From an uncultured Eubacteriales bacterium (lineage in GTDB: Bacteria; Bacillota; Clostridia; Christensenellales; Christensenellaceae): a DNA stretch of 10,104 nt. Of the stretch, positions 7,055-10,104 are shown piece after piece; the stretch's first letter is position 1; each line of letters starts with the position of its first letter. The position numbers and the translations under genes were made by a program. The stretch spans positions 1 through 10,104 of the forward strand of contig CAJJPW010000064.1 in the NCBI GenBank assembly GCA_905193725.1, written 5' to 3'. The notes under the pieces are model-generated. The model was not told the origin of the DNA. It searched no databases and was given only the letters and a program-made list of their open reading frames with translations.

Positions 7055-8049
7055 AAAATAAAAGCTACCCATTTGCCGCTACCACCATCAAATGCAAGGA
7101 ACTCTCTCTGATCAGCGATGATAAAATGGGAAAAATGGCCACAGCAAAGGACGCGCAAGAGGCGCTGAAAATGCTCTATGAAGTGGGATATGGGAAAAAG
7201 GAGATATCCACTCCCTATGAGTTTGAGCAGTTAATTGACAGTGAGCTCAAGGCTACCTATGATTTGATTGGAGAGCTCTCCCCTGACCCGAAAGCGACGC
7301 ATTTGTTTTTGCTGCAACACGATGTGCACAATCTCAAGGTGTACGTAAAGGCCAGAGTGCTGGAAAAACCCATCTCCCAGGAAGCACTGGTAGAGGGAGG
7401 CGTGTTCCCCAAAAAAGAACTGGAGGAAATGGTGCGGGATGAAGAGTTTGCTTCACTGCCCCATGCACTTCAAGAGGGGATGGCGGCATTGCTCAAGGAT
7501 TTGGCCGTAAAACCAGATGTATCGAGAATTGACACAGCGCTGGACGTGGCATATTCTCAGTATGTCCTAGAGGAGCTGGGGCATGTGAAAGACGAAAACA
7601 TCAGGCAGATATTTCAAATCACCTTTGATTTTGATAACGTGATGATCCTGCTGCGGTTAAAGCGCAAAGGTGCTAGCCGGCAAATGCTGAAAAATACACT
7701 GCTCTATGGGGGAAGCATTTCTCATGAACTTTTAGAGGAGATCTATCCTCTTTCGGTCAGCGAAATAGCCGCCATCTTAAGCAAAGGGAAGTACGAAAAG
7801 GCGATGGAAACAGGCTTTTTGGAGTATACCCGAAAAAACACGTTGGATGGATTCGCCAGAGAGCGGGATAATGGCATTATGGAAATCGCCCGAAAAAACC
7901 GGCATGATATGTTCACCATAGCACCTGTCATCGGTTATATGCTGGGCAAGCAGCGAGAGGCTGAAGCAGTGCGGATGGTGATGGTCAGCAAGCTCAACCA
8001 AATCAGCAGTGAGGACACCTTAAATAGAGTCAGAGATCTCTATGCTTGA
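7051..8049 (+). CDS. ntpC: V/A-type ATP synthase subunit C, central stalk socket
   Basis: This soluble 332-residue protein is of the AC39/subunit d type. It sits as a funnel between the rotating central shaft (D/F) and the proteolipid ring, passing torque to the ring. Supporting signs are the all-helical, charged sequence without membrane segments, family length, FAATTIKCKELSLISDDKM near the N-terminus, the central YDLIGEL...LLQHDVHNLKVYVKAR segment typical of the family, and later FDFDNVMILLRLKRKG. The start overlaps the subunit E stop by 4 nt (ATGA), with AGGTGA (7039-7044) 6 nt upstream, so it is probably translated by coupling. The end is intact; the last codons overlap a small ORF described separately. 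Gene order between E and F fits the ntp operon, where C is followed by the F-type shaft gene (ntpG). Confidence 0.95.
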   Translation: MKNKSYPFAATTIKCKELSLISDDKMGKMATAKDAQEALKMLYEVGYGKKEISTPYEFEQLIDSELKATYDLIGELSPDPKATHLFLLQHDVHNLKVYVKARVLEKPISQEALVEGGVFPKKELEEMVRDEEFASLPHALQEGMAALLKDLAVKPDVSRIDTALDVAYSQYVLEELGHVKDENIRQIFQITFDFDNVMILLRLKRKGASRQMLKNTLLYGGSISHELLEEIYPLSVSEIAAILSKGKYEKAMETGFLEYTRKNTLDGFARERDNGIMEIARKNRHDMFTIAPVIGYMLGKQREAEAVRMVMVSKLNQISSEDTLNRVRDLYA

Positions 8050-8097
8050 GGATTTTGAGCCTGTTAAAGAGGCTATGGGGCGAAGAAAGGACGTTTT

Positions 8098-8412
8098 ATG
8101 AAGATAGGCGTAATTGGCGATAAGCAGAGTGTGTTGCCCTTTAAGGCGCTGTCTTTTGACGTGTTTGAGGCAGTGGATGAAAAAGGGGTGCGCCATCTGG
8201 TTAACAGCTTAGCAAAAGATCGATATGCGGTCATCTTTATCACAGAGCAGGCGGCACAAATGGCGGAGGAGACCATCGCAAAGTATAAGACAGATGCCTA
8301 TCCTGCCATTATTCCCATACCCAGCAACAAGGGCACATTGGGCATAGGGAAGGCCAATCTCAGCGAAAACATTGAAAAGGCCATTGGCACCAGTCTGTTT
8401 ATAGATGAGTAA
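8098..8412 (+). CDS. ntpG: V/A-type ATP synthase subunit F, central shaft
   Basis: This small Rossmann-like subunit binds subunit D to form the rotating central shaft; it is called NtpG in E. hirae and subunit F elsewhere. The protein is 104 residues, the usual length. It begins MKIGVIGDKQSVLPFKALSF, has ITEQAAQ in the middle, and PIPSNKGTLGIGKANLSENIEKAIG near the end, all family hallmarks. AAAGGA (8086-8091) lies 6 nt before the ATG. It is separated from subunit C by 48 nt and from subunit A by 207 nt, an unusually wide gap for this operon. Subunit D, its partner, is not in the window and would be expected after B. Confidence 0.95.
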   Translation: MKIGVIGDKQSVLPFKALSFDVFEAVDEKGVRHLVNSLAKDRYAVIFITEQAAQMAEETIAKYKTDAYPAIIPIPSNKGTLGIGKANLSENIEKAIGTSLFIDE

Positions 8413-8619
8413 TAGTTGTTATAGGGGAAAGTAGGGCAAAAAGATCATGAATGTCTGAGGTGAACGATGAACGCAAAGACGAATTCGTTCATGAAAGCGA
8501 ACCACATGGTTTAAGCAATGGAATAAATGAAAAGAGAGTGGCACATGTGAGATAGGCCGCGAAGAATAAAAGATGGGCTTTCCCCAGAAGGAAATCATGA
8601 AGAGAAAGTAGGTAAAAAC
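8413..8619. other. 207-nt gap between subunit F and subunit A genes
   Basis: No gene of normal size fits: stops are frequent in all three forward frames. It holds a 15-codon ORF (8468-8515) with a good GAGGTGA Shine-Dalgarno (8457-8463), plus two shorter ORFs (8528-8551 and 8573-8611) with poor sites. A direct repeat TGAACGATGAACG (8461-8473) gives two competing arms for CGTTCA (8486-8491). GGGGAAAG (8424-8431) is complementary to CTTTCCCC (8578-8585) and could enclose the whole region. There is no T-tract terminator and no clear promoter. It may be an RNA control element for subunit A, or simply spacer. Confidence 0.5.
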
Positions 8620-10104
8620 ATGGAGGGCAGAATTGTAAAAGTTTCAGGTCCGCTGATCATCGCCGAAGGCATGGCAGACGCACAGATGTTTGACGTGGTG
8701 CGGGTTTCCAACCATCGGCTGATCGGCGAAATCATTGAACTGAGAGAAGATAAAGCCTCTATACAGGTATACGAAGAGACCAGCGGCATCGGGCCAGGGG
8801 AACCTGTGTATTCCACAGGAGCGCCCCTTTCGGTTGAGCTCGCTCCCGGCCTCATTGAATCCATATTTGACGGCATTCAACGCCCGCTGGATAAGATCTA
8901 TGAGCGAGTGGGCTCTAGAATTGAGCGAGGCGTGGAGCTGAATGCTATAGACAAGGAAAAGAAGTGGGCATTTTGTCCGATTGCCAGCGTGGGAGACCAA
9001 GTGTCGGCTGGGAGCTTTTTAGGGAGCGTACAGGAGACGGCAGTAGTAGACCATAAGATCATGGTTCCCTATGGCATTAGCGGTACAGTGGAGTGGATTT
9101 ACCAAGGCGAGGCCACAGTATTGGAACCCATTGCCAAAATCCGCAAGGAAGATGGCAGTGTGGCCGAGATATGTATGCTGCAAAAATGGCCGGTGCGGAG
9201 AGGAAGACCCTACCGGAAAAAGCTCTCTCCCAGTGAACCGATGATCACAGGCCAGAGAATTATCGATACCTTCTTCCCGGTGGCAAAGGGTGGCGTGGCA
9301 GCTATCCCAGGGCCTTTTGGCAGCGGAAAGACGGTAGTGCAACACCAGCTTGCCAAATGGGCGGATGCGGATATCATCGTGTACATCGGCTGTGGCGAGC
9401 GGGGCAACGAGATGACCGACGTGCTCATGGAGTTCCCAGAGCTGACCGACCCACGGTCTGGTGAGCCCTTGATGAAGCGCACAGTGCTCATCGCCAACAC
9501 CTCGGATATGCCGGTGGCAGCTCGTGAGGCATCTATCTACACGGGAATCACCATAGCAGAGTATTTTAGAGATATGGGATATAAAGTGGCCATTATGGCA
9601 GACTCCACCTCCAGATGGGCAGAGGCCTTGCGTGAGATGTCCGGACGTCTGGAAGAAATGCCAGGTGAGGAGGGATACCCTGCCTACTTATCCTCACGGC
9701 TGGCGGAGTTTTACGAGAGAGCAGGCATTGTGGAGTGCCTGGGAGCAGAGGATAGAATTGGCGCTATTACGGCAATTGGGGCAGTTTCCCCTCCTGGAGG
9801 CGATATTTCCGAGCCAGTTTCCCAGGCGACCCTGCGTATCGTCAAAGTTTTTTGGGGGCTGAGTGCAGATCTCGCATATAAGCGCCATTTCCCGGCAATT
9901 GACTGGCTAACTTCCTATTCCCTCTATACCGATAATCTGAATAAATGGTACGGGGAACATGTGGACCCCAACTGGAAACAGCTGAGAACGCAGGCCATGG
10001 TGCTATTGCAGGAGGAATCCGAACTGGAAGAAGTGGTGCGACTTGTGGGTATGGACGCTCTATCCTACAGAGACCGGCTCAAAATGGAAGCGGCTAGGTC
10101 GATT
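8620..10104 (+). CDS. ntpA: V/A-type ATP synthase catalytic subunit A, 5' part
   Basis: This is the catalytic nucleotide-binding subunit of the V1 head, where three copies alternate with B. The frame is open for 495 codons to the window edge; the full protein is usually about 590 residues, so about 95 are missing. An N-terminal beta-barrel starts [13 protein letters not shown]. The bulge domain typical of A subunits, absent from F-type beta, spans about residues 110-200. The Walker A loop GPFGSGKT is at 231-238 with Lys237, and [10 protein letters not shown] at 258-267 supplies the catalytic Glu260. [13 protein letters not shown] follows with Asp328 in the Walker B region, then [11 protein letters not shown], which is normal for the family. 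This P-loop identifies A rather than the non-catalytic B. The ribosome binding site before ATG 8620 is weak (AGTAGG, 8608-8612 area), and the gene lies after a 207-nt gap. Confidence 0.97.
   Translation, partial: MEGRIVKVSGPLIIAEGMADAQMFDVVRVSNHRLIGEIIELREDKASIQVYEETSGIGPGEPVYSTGAPLSVELAPGLIESIFDGIQRPLDKIYERVGSRIERGVELNAIDKEKKWAFCPIASVGDQVSAGSFLGSVQETAVVDHKIMVPYGISGTVEWIYQGEATVLEPIAKIRKEDGSVAEICMLQKWPVRRGRPYRKKLSPSEPMITGQRIIDTFFPVAKGGVAAIPGPFGSGKTVVQHQLAKWADADIIVYIGCGERGNEMTDVLMEFPELTDPRSGEPLMKRTVLIANTSDMPVAAREASIYTGITIAEYFRDMGYKVAIMADSTSRWAEALREMSGRLEEMPGEEGYPAYLSSRLAEFYERAGIVECLGAEDRIGAITAIGAVSPPGGDISEPVSQATLRIVKVFWGLSADLAYKRHFPAIDWLTSYSLYTDNLNKWYGEHVDPNWKQLRTQAMVLLQEESELEEVVRLVGMDALSYRDRLKMEAARSI

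Noticed and set aside
9632..9862. 76-codon ORF within subunit A
   Set aside because: It is a shifted frame inside the conserved nucleotide-binding domain of subunit A, with no support of its own.

Overview
This window looks like an ordinary housekeeping stretch from a low-to-moderate GC Gram-positive bacterium, most likely a member of the Clostridia. The evidence is the Bacillota-type gene order (Sua5-type tRNA threonylcarbamoyl-AMP synthase, protein-arginine phosphatase, ribose-5-phosphate isomerase B, uracil phosphoribosyltransferase), purine-rich Shine-Dalgarno sequences, GTG/TTG starts, and a bacterial V/A-type ATP synthase operon of the Enterococcus hirae ntp type. I cannot place it to genus. 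All genes lie on the + strand; I see no mobile element, CRISPR array, tRNA or rRNA.

Left part (1-3296): the 3' end of a ZIP-family metal transporter, then ywlC (Sua5/TsaC-type), ywlE, rpiB and upp, spaced by 24-75 nt. They serve tRNA t6A modification, removal of arginine phosphorylation, the non-oxidative pentose phosphate pathway and uracil salvage. A good rho-independent terminator (3411-3465) follows upp and closes this unit.

Middle (3297-3639): a 343-nt intergenic region holding that terminator, a weak candidate promoter and the ribosome binding site of the next operon.

Right part (3640-10104): V/A-type ATP synthase genes in the order H(G)-I-K-E-C-F-A, the same order as E. hirae ntpF-I-K-E-C-G-A. 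The A gene runs off the window; subunits B and D would be expected next. H and E form peripheral stalks, I and the K ring form the membrane ion channel and rotor, C and F form the central stalk, and A is the catalytic ATPase subunit. The K subunit carries the full residue set that binds Na+ in E. hirae NtpK, so the enzyme is predicted to be Na+-coupled.

The points most worth a second look are modest: a V/A-type operon sits directly after upp, where Bacillus has its F-type atp operon; the proteolipid has a Na+ signature; a 207-nt gap with small ORFs and competing hairpins lies between the F and A genes; a 19-codon ORF exactly bridges the C and F genes; and subunit E may start at a TTG. I found no convincing novel biological system here.
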